A stretch of 64,000 bases of DNA. Source: Paraburkholderia diazotrophica. Its GTDB lineage: Bacteria; Pseudomonadota; Gammaproteobacteria; Burkholderiales; Burkholderiaceae. The stretch spans positions 62,001 through 126,000 of the forward strand of contig NZ_FNYE01000012.1 of assembly GCF_900108945.1 (NCBI RefSeq), in the 5' to 3' direction. Under the pieces are notes generated by a model. It saw only the letters and a list, made by a program, of their open reading frames with translations. It was not told the origin of the DNA and did no database searches. Position numbers and translations under genes: made by a program. Positions 1-7,552 of this stretch are shown in pieces. The first letter of the stretch is position 1, and every line of letters starts with the position of its first letter.

Positions 1-513
1 TTCGTCCACGTGCGCCGGCGCGCCAGTTGGGCGCGCGTCCGGACAACAGGTTCGAAGGCTGCGGTCTTGCCGCAGCGGGGAAGCTCGCTCACAACGCGTG
101 CTGCGCCCGCTCGGGGGTGTCTCGCCTCATTTTGACGTCGCCATGTCCCGCACTTTCTGCGGGACGCCTCGGGCGCACGCCGTATTTTCGCCACTGGCCG
201 CTTCGCGCCAAAGGGACATCAGAGACATCAAAGCCGTCCGCTGCCGAAGCTCGCCAGTCAAATTCTTTTTGACCAAAATTCCGTTACCGACGGAGCCGAC
301 AGTGACCGAACGTGCCTGTGGGCGCCGTCCCTGCCGTGTCGTGATCCGTGCGTGCAACTTGTTGCATCTCATTTTCAGGGCGAGCAACCAGCCCCCGGCA
401 CAAGTAAAATAGCGCTTTATAGCTTGCACCTGCACAATCCACCCGCGATTCGGTTTAATGCGCCGATCCTATATAGTCGGCCGCCGCAGACTGCTGGCCA
501 AATTATATTCAGA
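1..513. other. Intergenic region upstream of rluC, probable rne leader
   Basis: No convincing gene is visible in this stretch; the short open frames on both strands lack family-like sequence and ribosome binding sites. In related beta- and gamma-proteobacteria rluC is transcribed divergently from rne (RNase E), so the left part of this region is probably the long 5' untranslated leader of an rne gene lying just outside the window. That is inference from gene order only. A perfect 8-bp hairpin at 145-165 is listed separately. AT-rich stretches at 262-282 and 405-410 stand out from the GC-rich background. Confidence 0.6.
145..165 (-). promoter_or_regulatory. Hairpin in putative rne leader
   Basis: GTCCCGCA (145-152) and TGCGGGAC (158-165) form a perfect 8-bp stem. 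Read on the minus strand the five-base loop is GAAAG. RNase E genes are commonly autoregulated through leader hairpins that bind the enzyme. A role here is inferred only from the expected position of rne and has no direct support in the sequence. Confidence 0.4.
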
Positions 514-1599
514 ATGAAAGAGTTAGGCAAAACATCCCAGAAATCGGTCGCGAGCGCGGTCGCAAGCGATCAGGTGTCGATGATCGAAATCGACGACAGT
601 GCGGCTGGCCAGCGTATCGACAACTTCTTGTTGCGCGTCTGTAAAGGCGTGCCGAAAAGCCATATTTATCGAATCCTGCGCAGCGGCGAAGTGCGCGTGA
701 ACAAGGGCCGGGTCGACGCGCAGTACCGGCTCGCCCATGGCGATCTGGTGCGCGTGCCGCCCGTGCGCGTCGCGCGAGCCGACGAGCCGGCCGTGAATGC
801 GCCGGTGCCGTCCGCGCATTTCGACATCGTGTATGAGGACGAACATCTGCTCGTCATCGACAAGCCGGCCGGCGTCGCCGTGCACGGCGGCAGCGGCGTT
901 GCGTTCGGCGTGATCGAGCAGTTGCGTGCCGCGCGCCCGCAGGCGAAGTTTCTGGAGCTGGTGCATCGGCTGGATCGCGAGACGTCGGGCGTGCTGATGC
1001 TGGCGAAAAAACGCGCGGCGCTCGTTAATCTGCACGAGCAGATCCGCGAAAACCGGATGGACAAGCGCTACTACGCGTGTGTGCACGGCGAATGGGCGAG
1101 CGACTGGGGCCGCCGGCGCGCGGTGAAGGAGCCGCTGCACAAGTATCTGCTGCCGGACGGCGAGCGGCGCGTGCGCGTGCAGCCGGACGGCTTGCCATCG
1201 CACACTATTTTCAACCTCGTCGACCGTTGGCCGGGCTATGCATTGCTCGAGGCGGAGCTGAAAACGGGGCGGACGCATCAGATTCGCGTCCATCTGGCGC
1301 ATCTGGGGCTGCCGATCGTCGGCGATGCAAAATACGGCGATTTCGCGCTGAACAAGGCGCTCGCGCGCGCCAACGCACAGCCGGGACTCAAGCGCATGTT
1401 CCTGCACGCGTACCGGCTGAAGCTGACGCACCCGGCCTCCGGCGAGACGCTGCAGTTCGAGGCGCCTTTGCCCGCGGACTGCCGGCGCTTCGTCGAGCAG
1501 CTTGCTGAAATGGGCGCGCAACAGGGCAAAGCGCAGGACAGCGCGCACGGCGGACAATCACCAAACGAGACGGGAACGCATGGCCAGGCAGCTATTTGA
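514..1599 (+). CDS. rluC: 23S rRNA pseudouridine synthase RluC
   Basis: Pseudouridine synthase of the RluA family, expected to modify U955, U2504 and U2580 of 23S rRNA (E. coli numbering) in the cytoplasm. The 361-residue protein has an N-terminal S4 RNA-binding domain (about residues 32-95) followed by the catalytic domain with the signature HRLDRETSG, in which Asp154 is the catalytic aspartate. The start at 514 (MKELGKTSQK) is chosen over an in-frame ATG at 352, because the 54 extra residues look like translated non-coding DNA and the family begins near the S4 domain. Its end overlaps the next gene by 20 bp, which suggests co-translation. The C-terminal 25 residues are polar and unconserved in appearance. 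Identification is firm; assignment as RluC rather than a paralogue rests on neighbourhood (yceF-yceD-rpmF-plsX) as in E. coli. Confidence 0.93.
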   Translation: MKELGKTSQKSVASAVASDQVSMIEIDDSAAGQRIDNFLLRVCKGVPKSHIYRILRSGEVRVNKGRVDAQYRLAHGDLVRVPPVRVARADEPAVNAPVPSAHFDIVYEDEHLLVIDKPAGVAVHGGSGVAFGVIEQLRAARPQAKFLELVHRLDRETSGVLMLAKKRAALVNLHEQIRENRMDKRYYACVHGEWASDWGRRRAVKEPLHKYLLPDGERRVRVQPDGLPSHTIFNLVDRWPGYALLEAELKTGRTHQIRVHLAHLGLPIVGDAKYGDFALNKALARANAQPGLKRMFLHAYRLKLTHPASGETLQFEAPLPADCRRFVEQLAEMGAQQGKAQDSAHGGQSPNETGTHGQAAI

Positions 1600-2239
1600 T
1601 CTGATCGTATTCGATTGGGACGGCACGTTGATGGATTCGACCGTCCACATTACCCGGAGCATCCAGGCCGCATGCCGCGACCTCGGTCTGCCCGTGCCCG
1701 CCGACGAAGCCGCGAGTTTCGTGATTGGCCTCGGTTTGCGCGACGCGCTGCAGATTGCCGCGCCGACGCTCGATCCGTCCGACTATCCGCGCCTCGCCGA
1801 GCGCTACCGTTTCCACTATCTGGTGAAGGATCAGACGACGGAGCTGTTCGCGGGCGTGCGCGAAATGCTGGCCGATCTGCGCGACCAGGGCTATCTGCTC
1901 GCGATCGCGACGGGCAAGAGCCGCGTCGGGCTGAATCGGGCGCTGGACCAGGTGCGGCTCACGAGCCTTTTCGACGGCACGCGCTGCGCCGACGAGACGT
2001 TCTCGAAACCCCATCCCGCCATGCTGCACGAGCTGACGCGCGAACTGGGGCAGGATCCCCTGCGCACGGTGATGATCGGCGATACCACGCACGATCTGCA
2101 GATGGCTATCAACGCGGGCGTTTCCGGCATCGGCGTCACGTACGGCGCGCATCCGGCGGATTCGCTGGCGGCACTCGAGCCGAAATACGTTGCGGACAGT
2201 ATCGCTTCGCTGTCGGGCTGGCTGCGGGAGCATGCATGA
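1580..2239 (+). CDS. HAD-family phosphatase, phosphoglycolate phosphatase-like
   Basis: Haloacid dehalogenase superfamily hydrolase of the Gph/PGP-like group, 219 residues. Motif I is FDWDGTLMDS, with nucleophile Asp12 and acid/base Asp14. Motif II (Thr in IATGKS), motif III (Lys in SKPHP) and motif IV (GDTTHD) follow in order, so the active site is complete. A helical cap lies between motifs I and II. The start at 1580 (MARQLFDLIV) is preferred because it sits directly before motif I; an upstream ATG at 1502 lies inside rluC. The gene overlaps rluC at its start and shares ATGA with the Rieske gene at its end, so the three are probably one transcript. The physiological substrate cannot be read from the sequence; 2-phosphoglycolate or another small phosphate monoester is possible. 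Confidence 0.88.
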   Translation: MARQLFDLIVFDWDGTLMDSTVHITRSIQAACRDLGLPVPADEAASFVIGLGLRDALQIAAPTLDPSDYPRLAERYRFHYLVKDQTTELFAGVREMLADLRDQGYLLAIATGKSRVGLNRALDQVRLTSLFDGTRCADETFSKPHPAMLHELTRELGQDPLRTVMIGDTTHDLQMAINAGVSGIGVTYGAHPADSLAALEPKYVADSIASLSGWLREHA

Positions 2240-2628
2240 CGGACGCTGTGCTGAAGCCTGTGCGCATTTGCGCGTCCGAGGAACTCGTCGACGGCGGCAT
2301 GGGCATCCGCCGCAATGCGACGTACGCGGGCGGCGATGCCGTCGTCTTCTTCATTCGCTATGACGGCGTTGCGTACGGCTATCTGAACCGCTGCGCGCAC
2401 GTGCCGATGGAGATGGACTGGAGCGAGGGTCAGTTCTTCGAATCGTCCGGTTTATACTTGATGTGCGCTACGCATGGCGCGATTTATTCGCCGGATACGG
2501 GTAAATGCGTCGGCGGTCCTTGCCGCGGCGGCAGGCTCCGCCCGGTGCGGGTCGACGAACGCGACACGCCCGAAGGCCGCGCGGTATTCTGGCTCCCGGA
2601 CGGCGATCTGCTTCCTGCATCTGCCTGA
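2236..2628 (+). CDS. Rieske [2Fe-2S] domain protein
   Basis: Small 130-residue protein made of a single Rieske domain. The cluster ligands are visible as CAH (Cys53, His55) and CATH (Cys77, His80), the usual C-x-H and C-x2-H pair. It carries no signal peptide or membrane segment, so it should be cytoplasmic, resembling ferredoxin components of dioxygenases more than the bc1 Rieske subunit. The start ATG at 2236 overlaps the stop of the HAD gene by four bases (ATGA), which points to translational coupling. A partner oxygenase or reductase is not found nearby, so the electron acceptor is unknown. This gene sits between the HAD phosphatase and sppA in Burkholderia-type genomes. Confidence 0.88.
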   Translation: MTDAVLKPVRICASEELVDGGMGIRRNATYAGGDAVVFFIRYDGVAYGYLNRCAHVPMEMDWSEGQFFESSGLYLMCATHGAIYSPDTGKCVGGPCRGGRLRPVRVDERDTPEGRAVFWLPDGDLLPASA

Positions 2629-2672
2629 TTTCTCTGCTTCTTTCCAAAATCCGTTCTATCTGGCGGCGACGC

Positions 2673-3686
2673 ATGTCCGACAATCTCACTCCCGATCCCC
2701 AGGAACCGGCTGCACCAGGCCGTGAATCCCGTCGCGGCGCGGCCGCCGACGAGCTGAACTGGGAGCGCGGCGCGCTCGAACGGGTGGCGCTTGCCGCAAT
2801 CAAGGAGCAGCGCGCGGCCCGTCGCTGGCGCATCTTCTTCAGGTTTATGTTCCTCGGCGTGCTGGTCATCATCGCGTTGGCGATCTTCGATTTCAGCGGC
2901 GAGAAGGTGGCAACCACGGGACGGCATACGGCGCTCATCGCACTCGACGGCGAGATCTCCGCAGATACGAACGCTAACGCAGAAGATATCGATACTGCGC
3001 TGGAAAGCGCCTTCGATGACGCCGGCACTGCCGGCGTCATCCTGCGTTGCAATAGCCCGGGCGGCAGTCCGGTACAAGCAGGCATCATCTACCGCGATAT
3101 TCGTCGATTGCGCGCCAAATACCCGTCTGTTCCGCTTTATGTAGTCGTGGGCGATATGTGCGCGTCGGGCGGTTACTACGCTGCGGCCGCCGCCGACAAG
3201 ATTTACGTCGACAAGGCGAGCATCGTTGGCTCGATTGGCGTGCTGATGGACGGCTTTGGCTTTACGGGGCTGATGGACAAACTGGGTATCCAGCGCAGGA
3301 TGCGCACATCCGGCGAGAACAAGGGCTTTTTCGATCCGTTCTCGCCCGATACGCCGAAGATGGACGAACATGCGCAGGCAATGCTCGATCAGATTCACGC
3401 GCAGTTCATCGACGCAGTAAAGCAAGGCCGCGGCAACCGGCTGAAAGAGGGCCCGGATATCTTCTCGGGCCTCTTCTGGACGGGCGAGAAGAGCGTCGAA
3501 CTGGGTCTCGCGGACGGCTTCGGCGACACCGATTTCGTCGCGCGAGAAATCATCAAGGCGCCGGACGTCGTGGATTACACGGTGAAGGAAAGTATCACGG
3601 ATCGCGTGGCGCGCAAGTTTGGCGCAGCGGTCGGCAGCGGCGCCGTGCGCGCGATGTCGACGATCGGAAAGTTGAACCTTCGATAG
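2673..3686 (+). CDS. sppA: Signal peptide peptidase SppA, short S49 form
   Basis: Membrane-anchored serine protease of family S49 that degrades cleaved signal peptides. The 337-residue protein has a cytoplasmic N-terminus rich in charged residues, one membrane segment (about residues 54-73, FRFMFLGVLVIIALAIF) and one periplasmic protease domain. The nucleophile is Ser165 in CASGGYY. The general base is probably Lys217 in TSGENKG, 52 residues downstream, the same spacing as in the Bacillus subtilis short SppA. It therefore belongs to the short single-domain type, unlike the 618-residue E. coli enzyme. Start at 2673 (MSDNLTPD) is preferred; an in-frame upstream start at 2505 lies inside the Rieske gene. 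It follows the Rieske gene by 44 bp and is probably the last gene of that transcript. Confidence 0.9.
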   Translation: MSDNLTPDPQEPAAPGRESRRGAAADELNWERGALERVALAAIKEQRAARRWRIFFRFMFLGVLVIIALAIFDFSGEKVATTGRHTALIALDGEISADTNANAEDIDTALESAFDDAGTAGVILRCNSPGGSPVQAGIIYRDIRRLRAKYPSVPLYVVVGDMCASGGYYAAAAADKIYVDKASIVGSIGVLMDGFGFTGLMDKLGIQRRMRTSGENKGFFDPFSPDTPKMDEHAQAMLDQIHAQFIDAVKQGRGNRLKEGPDIFSGLFWTGEKSVELGLADGFGDTDFVAREIIKAPDVVDYTVKESITDRVARKFGAAVGSGAVRAMSTIGKLNLR

Positions 3687-3734
3687 CGCACCTGCAATGC
3701 GGCGGCCAGGAATCTGGCCGTCATTTTCCCCGCA

Positions 3735-4454
3735 TCAGGCCGCCAGAATCAGAAAGATCGCCGGGCGCTTATGCAAATCAGGCGCGGGCTTCTTCTTCCA
3801 GTCCGCGACCGTCCGGCTCACGATCGTTTCGCTTTCTAGCGTCAGATCGACGGCGACGCAGATGAGCGTCGACGGCGCGCACGTCGCGATGAGCGCATCG
3901 AGCAGCGCGCGATTGCGATAAGGCGTTTCGATGAAAATCTGCGTCTGCCTGGCTTTGCGCGACTGCTGCTCCAGGTCTCGCAGGCGTTTTACGCGCTCGT
4001 TGGCGTCGACGGGCAGATAGCCGTGAAACGCAAAACTCTGGCCGTTCAGTCCCGACGCCATCAGTGCGAGCAGGATGGAACTCGGTCCCACGAACGGCAC
4101 GACCTTGACGCCGCGCTCGTGCGCGCGCCGCACGAGCAGCGCGCCGGGATCGGCGACGGCCGGGCAACCCGCTTCCGACACTAGCCCGGCGTCTGTTCCC
4201 GCCAGGACGGGCGCCAGCAGTTTGTCGATCTCGCCGGCCGGCGTGTTCACATTCAGTTCGCGGATCTCGATTTCCTGGATCGGCCGCTCCGTCCCGACTT
4301 TTTTCAGGAATGCGCGCGTCGTTTTCGCGTTTTCACCTATGTAATAGTGCAGGGCGGCGGCGCGGGCCCGAACGGGCGCGGGCAGGACGGCGTCGAGCGC
4401 AGCGGCGTCACCCTCGCCGAGCGTGTTGGGAATCAGATAGAGCACACCGCTCAT
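3735..4454 (-). CDS. SAM-dependent methyltransferase, tetrapyrrole methylase fold (RsmI-like)
   Basis: Protein of 239 residues of the tetrapyrrole-methylase superfamily, closest in appearance to the RsmI-related branch (COG0313). The N-terminus LYLIPNTLGEG, the motif SEAGCPAVADPG and the later VVPFVGPSSILLALMASGLNG are the loops that bind S-adenosylmethionine in this fold. Canonical RsmI, which methylates C1402 of 16S rRNA, is about 286 residues and begins with a glycine-rich TPIGN-like loop; here the protein is shorter and the loop reads IPNTLGEG. It is therefore more likely the shorter paralogue common in beta-proteobacteria, with unknown substrate. The start at 4454 overlaps the yceF stop by four bases, so the two genes are translationally coupled. 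Confidence 0.82.
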   Translation of the reverse strand: MSGVLYLIPNTLGEGDAAALDAVLPAPVRARAAALHYYIGENAKTTRAFLKKVGTERPIQEIEIRELNVNTPAGEIDKLLAPVLAGTDAGLVSEAGCPAVADPGALLVRRAHERGVKVVPFVGPSSILLALMASGLNGQSFAFHGYLPVDANERVKRLRDLEQQSRKARQTQIFIETPYRNRALLDALIATCAPSTLICVAVDLTLESETIVSRTVADWKKKPAPDLHKRPAIFLILAA

Positions 4455-5068
4455 TGCGCCTCCAGCAGCGGATAGCCCGCGGCGAGCAGCATCCGCGTGA
4501 GCGCGATCAGCGGCAGGCCGATCAGCGCGGTCGGATCGTCGGACTCGATGGCTTCGAGAAGCGCAATGCCGAGACCTTCGGCTTTTGCGCTGCCGGCGCA
4601 ATCGTAGGGCGTTTCGGCACGCAAATAGGCGTCGAGCGCGGCATCCGGCAGATCGCGAAAGCGTACGCGGGTGATCACGTCGGCGGTTTGCGCGACGGCC
4701 GAGCGGCTGTCGAACAGGCAAAGCGCGCTATGAAACAGCACTTCGCGGCCGCGCATGGCTTGCAGTTGCGCCAGTGCTTTCTTGTGCGTGCCGGGTTTGC
4801 CGATCTGGTGCCCGTCATAGGTCGCGACCTGGTCGGAGCCGATGACGAGCGCCGGCTCGCCGGTGGCGAGTCCGTTGGCGACCGCATGCGCCTTGGCTTG
4901 CGCGAGACGCAGCGCCGTCGCTTCCGGTGATTCGCCTGTCTGCGGCGCTTCGTCGATGGCGGGCACGATGACATCGAACGGAATGCGCAGGCGCTCGAGC
5001 AGGTCGCGGCGATACTGCGAACTCGACGCCAGAATCAGGCGGGGCGGGCGTTTGGGGAAATCCGACAT
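4451..5068 (-). CDS. yceF: Maf/YceF nucleotide pyrophosphatase
   Basis: Maf-like protein of 205 residues, predicted to hydrolyse modified nucleoside triphosphates, with the YceF branch preferring 7-methyl-GTP. Visible family features are LILASSSQYRRDLL at the N-terminus (phosphate-binding loop), the E-x-P-like IDEAPQ segment, the catalytic IGSDQVA around residue 76, and the GKPGTHKKAL segment. In E. coli yceF lies divergently next to yceD-rpmF-plsX, and the same arrangement is seen here, which supports the YceF assignment. It is the first gene of a two-gene operon with the RsmI-like methylase. Its promoter must lie in the 5069-5303 region shared with the yceD promoter. Confidence 0.88.
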   Translation of the reverse strand: MSDFPKRPPRLILASSSQYRRDLLERLRIPFDVIVPAIDEAPQTGESPEATALRLAQAKAHAVANGLATGEPALVIGSDQVATYDGHQIGKPGTHKKALAQLQAMRGREVLFHSALCLFDSRSAVAQTADVITRVRFRDLPDAALDAYLRAETPYDCAGSAKAEGLGIALLEAIESDDPTALIGLPLIALTRMLLAAGYPLLEAQ

Positions 5069-5151
5069 GCTGGAATGGAACCTCGTTCTGAAGGTGAAAC
5101 CGAATGCAAAAAGGCAGGCGCGAACGCCTTCGCACGGCCGGTCTTAAGTGT

Positions 5152-5180
5152 TTGACTCGAAAAGACAAAACGGATATGAT
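5152..5180 (+). promoter_or_regulatory. Sigma-70 type promoter for yceD-rpmF-plsX
   Basis: TTGACT at 5152-5157 and TATGAT at 5175-5180 are separated by exactly 17 bases. Each differs from the consensus at one position. Transcription would start near 5187 and give a leader of about 117 nt before the yceD start at 5304. It points away from yceF. Confidence 0.7.
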
Positions 5181-5303
5181 TTTAGGCTTTTCATCGGTAT
5201 GCTTTGCCGTATGGCGCGCTACGCGGACGCAATCGTCGGTGGCCGCAGAAGAGAAAGCATGGCGATTTACCCGGCTGAAACCCTTGCCGACGCAGGAGCG
5301 CAC

Positions 5304-5966
5304 ATGACTCAACATCCTGGCAAACCTGCTGGTCTCGTCGACCCGCGCGAACTCGATCTGTTCGAATTTGCCCGTAGTGGACGTCAGGCCGCGGGTACCG
5401 TGCGCGTCTCGCAACTGCCGCGCATGTTAAACGAAGTCCCGAAGGAAGCGCCAGATCGCGACACCGCGTTCACCTGGCAAGCCGAAGGGGCGATGCAGCC
5501 GGAGTTGCAGGACGACGGCACCGAGGGGCCGCAGCCGTATCTGAGGCTCGCGATTCACGGCCCCGCATGGCTCGAATGTCAGCGTTGCCTGTCTCCGTAT
5601 GAGCAGGCGTTCAACGTCGATGCGACTTACCGGATCGTCAAGACCGAAGAGGAAGCTGAAGAGTTTCCTCTGGACGAGGATGAAGTCGATGTGATCGTTG
5701 GGTCACGCCAGTTCGATCTTGTCGACTTGATCGAAGAGGAATTGCTGCTTTCGTTGCCGCTCGTGCCGAAGCATGACGTCTGCCCTGAAGTGCACGAGAG
5801 CCTCAGTTCGGGCGCTAGCGGGCAGGAAGGCGAAGATGCCGCGAAGGTGGAAGGCGAAGATGCCGCCAAGGGCGAAGCCGGCGAGGGTGAAGAGCCCAAG
5901 CGGCCAAATCCTTTCGCGGTGCTCGAAGGCCTGAAATCGGGCGGGTCCGGCGGCAAGAAGCACTGA
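5304..5966 (+). CDS. yceD: YceD family (DUF177) metal-binding protein
   Basis: DUF177 protein of 220 residues, encoded immediately before rpmF in most bacteria. Family studies link YceD to large-subunit or 23S rRNA maturation, but its reaction is unknown. The conserved cysteine pair is visible as CQRCL around residue 93, with a later Cys in KHDVCPEV. The C-terminus is extended by an acidic low-complexity tail containing two copies of GEDAAK and ending in a Gly/Lys-rich segment. The start at 5304 (MTQHPGKPAG) is chosen because AGGAG lies six to ten bases upstream; longer in-frame extensions to 5148 would begin inside the promoter. The gene is followed by rpmF after 114 bp. Confidence 0.9.
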   Translation: MTQHPGKPAGLVDPRELDLFEFARSGRQAAGTVRVSQLPRMLNEVPKEAPDRDTAFTWQAEGAMQPELQDDGTEGPQPYLRLAIHGPAWLECQRCLSPYEQAFNVDATYRIVKTEEEAEEFPLDEDEVDVIVGSRQFDLVDLIEEELLLSLPLVPKHDVCPEVHESLSSGASGQEGEDAAKVEGEDAAKGEAGEGEEPKRPNPFAVLEGLKSGGSGGKKH

Positions 5967-6048
5967 ACAGTTGCATGGGAGCGCGATAGGGCGCGCCGGA
6001 CGCGATGGTTTCAGCCACGCGGCCTATGGCGGTTGCCGTATCGGGCTG

Positions 6049-6057
6049 TGTTAGAAT
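6049..6057 (+). promoter_or_regulatory. Possible extended -10 promoter for rpmF
   Basis: TGTTAGAAT (TGn plus TAGAAT) lies 24 bases before the rpmF start and just before the Shine-Dalgarno sequence AGGAG at 6071-6075. A -35-like TTGCCG at 6033-6038 is only 13 bases away, too close for standard use. The call rests on the extended -10 alone. Confidence 0.4.
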
Positions 6058-6080
6058 TCGGAAAATTTTCAGGAGTTATC

Positions 6081-6260
6081 ATGGCAGTTCAACAAAACAA
6101 GAAGTCGCCGTCGAAGCGCGGTATGCATCGCTCGCACGATTTCCTCAACGCAGCGCCGCTGGCTGTCGAGCCGAGCACGGGTGAAGTGCATCTGCGTCAC
6201 CACGTCAGCCCGAACGGCTACTACCGCGGCAAGAAAGTCGTCAAGACGAAGAACGACTAA
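6081..6260 (+). CDS. rpmF: 50S ribosomal protein L32
   Basis: Ribosomal protein bL32, 59 residues, a component of the large ribosomal subunit near the peptidyl-transferase region. The sequence begins MAVQQNKKSPSKRGMHRSHD, matching the family's very basic N-terminus, and the length is typical. The C-terminus ends in KKVVKTKND without the zinc-binding cysteines found in some bL32 forms, so this is the Cys-minus type. The start at 6081 has a clear AGGAG six bases upstream and is preferred to an upstream GTG or ATG near 6033. The gene lies between yceD and plsX, the classical arrangement linking ribosome and membrane lipid synthesis. Confidence 0.97.
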   Translation: MAVQQNKKSPSKRGMHRSHDFLNAAPLAVEPSTGEVHLRHHVSPNGYYRGKKVVKTKND

Positions 6261-6370
6261 TCGCCCGGCATTGCGCTCAGTTGGGCTCAGTTGGGATATC
6301 CCATCCGGGGTTCAACGCGTTGGCGTTTCGCGTGGCGATCGGCTCGCTTGACATTTTCCCGGTTCATCGA

Positions 6371-6398
6371 AAAGGCGGCATTCAACTGCCGCTTTTTT
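6371..6398 (+). terminator. Rho-independent terminator between rpmF and plsX
   Basis: AAAGGCGGCA (6371-6380) pairs with TGCCGCTTTT (6387-6396) around the loop TTCAAC, followed by more T. It ends 24 bases before the plsX start, so it should limit read-through from rpmF into the lipid genes. plsX may need its own promoter or partial read-through. Confidence 0.75.
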
Positions 6399-6421
6399 GT
6401 GCCTGAAATTCGTCGCATTCC

Positions 6422-7552
6422 ATGACTGTAAAGCTCACGATAGATTGCATGGGAGGCGACCACGGGCCGTCCGTGACTGTTCCCGCTGCCGTCAATTTCG
6501 TTCGCTCGCATCCCGATGCGCATCTGATGCTCGTCGGCATCGAAAGCGCGATTCGAGCACAGCTGAAAAAGCTGAAGGCGGCGGACGATCCGGCACTCAC
6601 GGTCGTACCCGCATCCGAAATCGTCGCAATGGACGATCCGGTTGAAGTCGCGCTTCGTAAGAAGAAAGACTCGTCGATGCGTGTTGCACTTAATCGCGTC
6701 AAGGAAGACGAGGCGCAGGCCTGTATCTCCGCCGGCAACACCGGCGCGCTAATGGCCGTTTCCCGTTATGTTCTTAAAACGCTCCCGGGCATCGAACGTC
6801 CGGCGATCGCGTTTGCGCTGCCCAATCCCACCGGCTATACCACCATGCTCGACCTCGGCGCGAACGTCGATTGCGAGCCGCAGCATCTGCTGCAGTTCGC
6901 CGAGATGGGACATGCGCTGGTATCGGCTGTCGAAGGCAAGGAGCGCCCGAGCATCGGGCTCCTGAATATTGGCGAAGAGGTCATTAAGGGCAACGACACC
7001 ATCAAGCGCGCAGGCGAGCTTCTGCGCACCAGCACGCTGAATTTCCGCGGCAACGTGGAAGGCAACGATATCTACAAAGGCACCGTCGACGTAATCGTCT
7101 GCGATGGCTTCGTCGGTAACGTTGCGCTGAAGACGTCGGAAGGTCTTGCGCAGATGCTCTCCGACATCATCAAGGAAGAATTCGGCCGTTCATGGATGAC
7201 CAAGGTGATGGCATTGCTCGCGTTGCCGGTGCTGCTGCGCTTCAAGAAGCGCGTCGATCATCGGCAGTACAACGGCGCGGCGCTCCTCGGCCTGCGCGGG
7301 CTCGTGATCAAGAGCCACGGTTCGGCCGATGCCTACGCGTTTGAGTGGGCAATCAAACGCGGGTATGATGCCGTCAAAAATGGCGTTCTGGAACGTCTTG
7401 CCCGCGCGATGGAGGAGAACGCGGGTTCACTCGAACAGGCGACGCGCGAAGCAGGCAGCGCGGGTTCCGCGAGGCAGGTTGCGAGCCCGATCGCGGGTCC
7501 GATTTCTGGCCAGCCGGCCGAGCCCTACAGCGCACTATCCTCGAAGGCATAA
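6422..7552 (+). CDS. plsX: Phosphate acyltransferase PlsX
   Basis: Acyl-ACP:phosphate acyltransferase, which converts acyl-ACP to acyl-phosphate for PlsY in phosphatidic acid synthesis; it is a peripheral membrane enzyme. The 376-residue protein starts with TVKLTIDCMGGDHGPSVTVP and shows the family segments ISAGNTGALMA and NIGEEVIKGN. The C-terminal 40 residues are low-complexity Ala/Gly/Ser and probably flexible. Its stop codon TAA (7550-7552) shares its last base with the ATG of fabH, so the two are translationally coupled. Placement before fabH-fabD-fabG-acpP-fabF is the standard FAS II order. Confidence 0.96.
   Translation: MTVKLTIDCMGGDHGPSVTVPAAVNFVRSHPDAHLMLVGIESAIRAQLKKLKAADDPALTVVPASEIVAMDDPVEVALRKKKDSSMRVALNRVKEDEAQACISAGNTGALMAVSRYVLKTLPGIERPAIAFALPNPTGYTTMLDLGANVDCEPQHLLQFAEMGHALVSAVEGKERPSIGLLNIGEEVIKGNDTIKRAGELLRTSTLNFRGNVEGNDIYKGTVDVIVCDGFVGNVALKTSEGLAQMLSDIIKEEFGRSWMTKVMALLALPVLLRFKKRVDHRQYNGAALLGLRGLVIKSHGSADAYAFEWAIKRGYDAVKNGVLERLARAMEENAGSLEQATREAGSAGSARQVASPIAGPISGQPAEPYSALSSKA

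Noticed and set aside
127..435. Minus-strand frame of 102 codons upstream of rluC
   Set aside because: It has no family-like sequence or ribosome binding site, and its basic, Arg/Thr-rich composition is typical of translated non-coding GC-rich DNA.
523..1557. Long minus-strand frame opposite rluC
   Set aside because: It lies fully within rluC and reads as a His/Arg/Ala-rich shadow. Similar long shadows occur opposite lepA, uvrC, carB, ftsH and glmM and reflect high GC content only.
5148..5303. N-terminal extension of YceD to 5148
   Set aside because: The extension would begin inside the promoter at 5152-5180, and the ATG at 5304 has a clear AGGAG.
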